Source: Paramecium tetraurelia (taxonomy: Eukaryota > Ciliophora > Oligohymenophorea > Peniculida > Parameciidae). Taken from it: 64,000 nucleotides of DNA. A program made the translations under genes and the position numbers. Below, piece by piece: positions 62,875 to 64,000 of this stretch. Location of the stretch: assembly GCF_000165425.1 (NCBI RefSeq), contig NW_001798967.1:283657-347656 (forward strand), given 5' to 3'. The notes under the pieces were generated by a model. The model ran no database searches. It was not told the DNA's origin and saw only the letters and a list, made by a program, of their open reading frames with translations. Every line of letters begins with the position of its first letter. Within the stretch, counting starts at the first letter, position 1.

Positions 62875-63012
62875 AGAATGAGTATATTAATTAAATCTAA
62901 TAGCAAGTGGATTTCTATATCTATTTTGAATACAAAAGTTAATGTTTCAGAAATTTTATTTACAATCAATCCATATATTTATAATCAAATAATTTATTAT
63001 AAAAAAAGTCAA

Positions 63013-63715
63013 TCATAATTAAGTTTTTTTCTTTGGTTTGATTTCAAAAACAGATTTCAAAGCATAAGTCCCTGGCCCAGGTGATTCGTTCTTCAGTCCA
63101 GGTAATGGTCTATCTCCAAATCCGAATGTGATTTATTTAAATCTATTGTTTTAAATGATGTTATCAGTGGGAAGATAAATAGTTGGGGAGGCTGTTTTTG
63201 GTAATTTGATATCAGAGCTAATAAATAACTTTTGGTTCGTACTTAATTTTGCCATAGATACTAAAGGCTTTAGTTTTATTCAGCAATTTTAGATCATATG
63301 ATCCAGGACCTGGAACATCCAAAGTTCTTGTTGATTATAGTTTCATTCCAAAACTGCATGATCTACAAGATGACTATTTTAAATCATAAGTTCCAGGAGC
63401 CGGATTTAATTGATCTCTTTTCTCAAGATCTAATGGTCTAAGCTATTTGTTCCCGAATCCAAAAGATGTAGTCCTTTTAGTTTTAGTGTCTGTTAGACAA
63501 AGATATTTTGGAGAAGGAAGTTAAGGAGCATGATGAGATTAGAATCTTTCAGCTCTAGGAAATGATAATTAAGGATTGGTTTATTATAAAATGCTTGAGC
63601 TAAGTTGATTTGGTTCACTAAATTATCCACGAAAGGTGTTGTTATTAATCAGTTTCATGACTGAAAAAAGAGGTTTGCTTTTAAGATGTTATGAGTTATT
63701 CTCATTATTTATCAT
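63013..63715 (-). CDS. PGPGxY (SHIPPO) repeat protein, ODF3/STPG-like
   Basis: Contains the Pro-Gly-Pro repeats of SHIPPO/STPG proteins, which bind inside or along axonemal and cytoplasmic microtubules. Seen: NPAPGTYDL, VPGPGSYDL and SPGPGTYAL, each preceded by a Phe-Gly block (TTSFGFGNKQLRPLD, CSFGMKL, TFGFGDRPLPGL), the standard repeat layout. Start ATG 63715 (MINNENNSQHLKSKPLF). A 25-bp intron (GTACGA...ATTAG) follows YGKI and restores the last repeat. Ends IKPKKKTQL. About 225 residues, three clear repeats. Likely a ciliary or cortical microtubule protein. Confidence 0.85.
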
Positions 63716-64000
63716 AATAAAATAAAATAAAATCTATTCACATTATATTATAAATGGGACTTATAAAAATAATTGTGATTTTTCAAAAAAATTGTTATTA
63801 AATCAAATTTTCAAGAATTATTCTTTAATATTCTAAATAAAATCATCATCATACAGTGTTATTATGACATGTATATTATTATTTATATTGTTCAATTGTA
63901 TAATTTATAATGTAGTTTTATTTTGAAACATAGAGATAATTATATTGTAGAGTTTTTAAATTTAATTTAAAGGTTAAATTCACCTGATTTTGTATTAAGA

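Overview
The window reads as a macronuclear ciliate chromosome, almost certainly from Paramecium. Open frames run through many TAA and TAG codons that must mean glutamine, and genes end only at TGA. Introns are tiny (mostly 22-29 bp, GTA...TAG or GT...AAG). Intergenic DNA is short and very AT-rich. One gene (22975-24254) encodes a trichocyst matrix protein, a secretory-granule product known from Paramecium. No viral or transposon-derived sequence was seen.

Genes are packed on both strands, often less than 100 bp apart. From left to right: a TauE/SafE membrane protein (cut by the window edge), an MFS transporter and a Ski2 RNA helicase (1-7425); coiled-coil and ubiquitin-like proteins (7461-11634); a BAH-PHD protein, a Mei2-type RRM protein and small unknowns (12398-15891); a decayed proton-translocating transhydrogenase pseudogene (15913-17835); an ARMC9-like ciliary protein, a cyclic-nucleotide-binding protein and a trichocyst protein (17919-24254); three unknowns; a WDR24-like GATOR2 subunit, PEX1, a calcium-dependent protein kinase and tRNA-Gly(UCC) (27383-35194); EF-hand proteins, an ankyrin-bromodomain protein and a TTD14-like NTPase (35916-41397); arrestin-fold, vWA-like and VTT-domain proteins (43662-48253); a MaoC/hydratase-2 enzyme, a DHHC palmitoyltransferase, a TBC RabGAP and cytochrome b5 (49257-52915); a Trf4-type poly(A) polymerase, a B-box/WD40 protein, PEX11 and a PGPGxY-repeat protein (54086-63715).

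Three genes belong to one organelle, the peroxisome: PEX1 (import-receptor recycling), PEX11 (proliferation) and a hydratase ending in the import signal AKL. They are interspersed with unrelated genes, so this is a co-location rather than an operon. Calcium, cAMP/cGMP and membrane-traffic regulators are the other recurring theme.

Limits: exon structures were worked out by eye from reading-frame continuity. Starts are the first plausible ATG and several small genes have unresolved introns. Family names come from remembered motifs, not a search.
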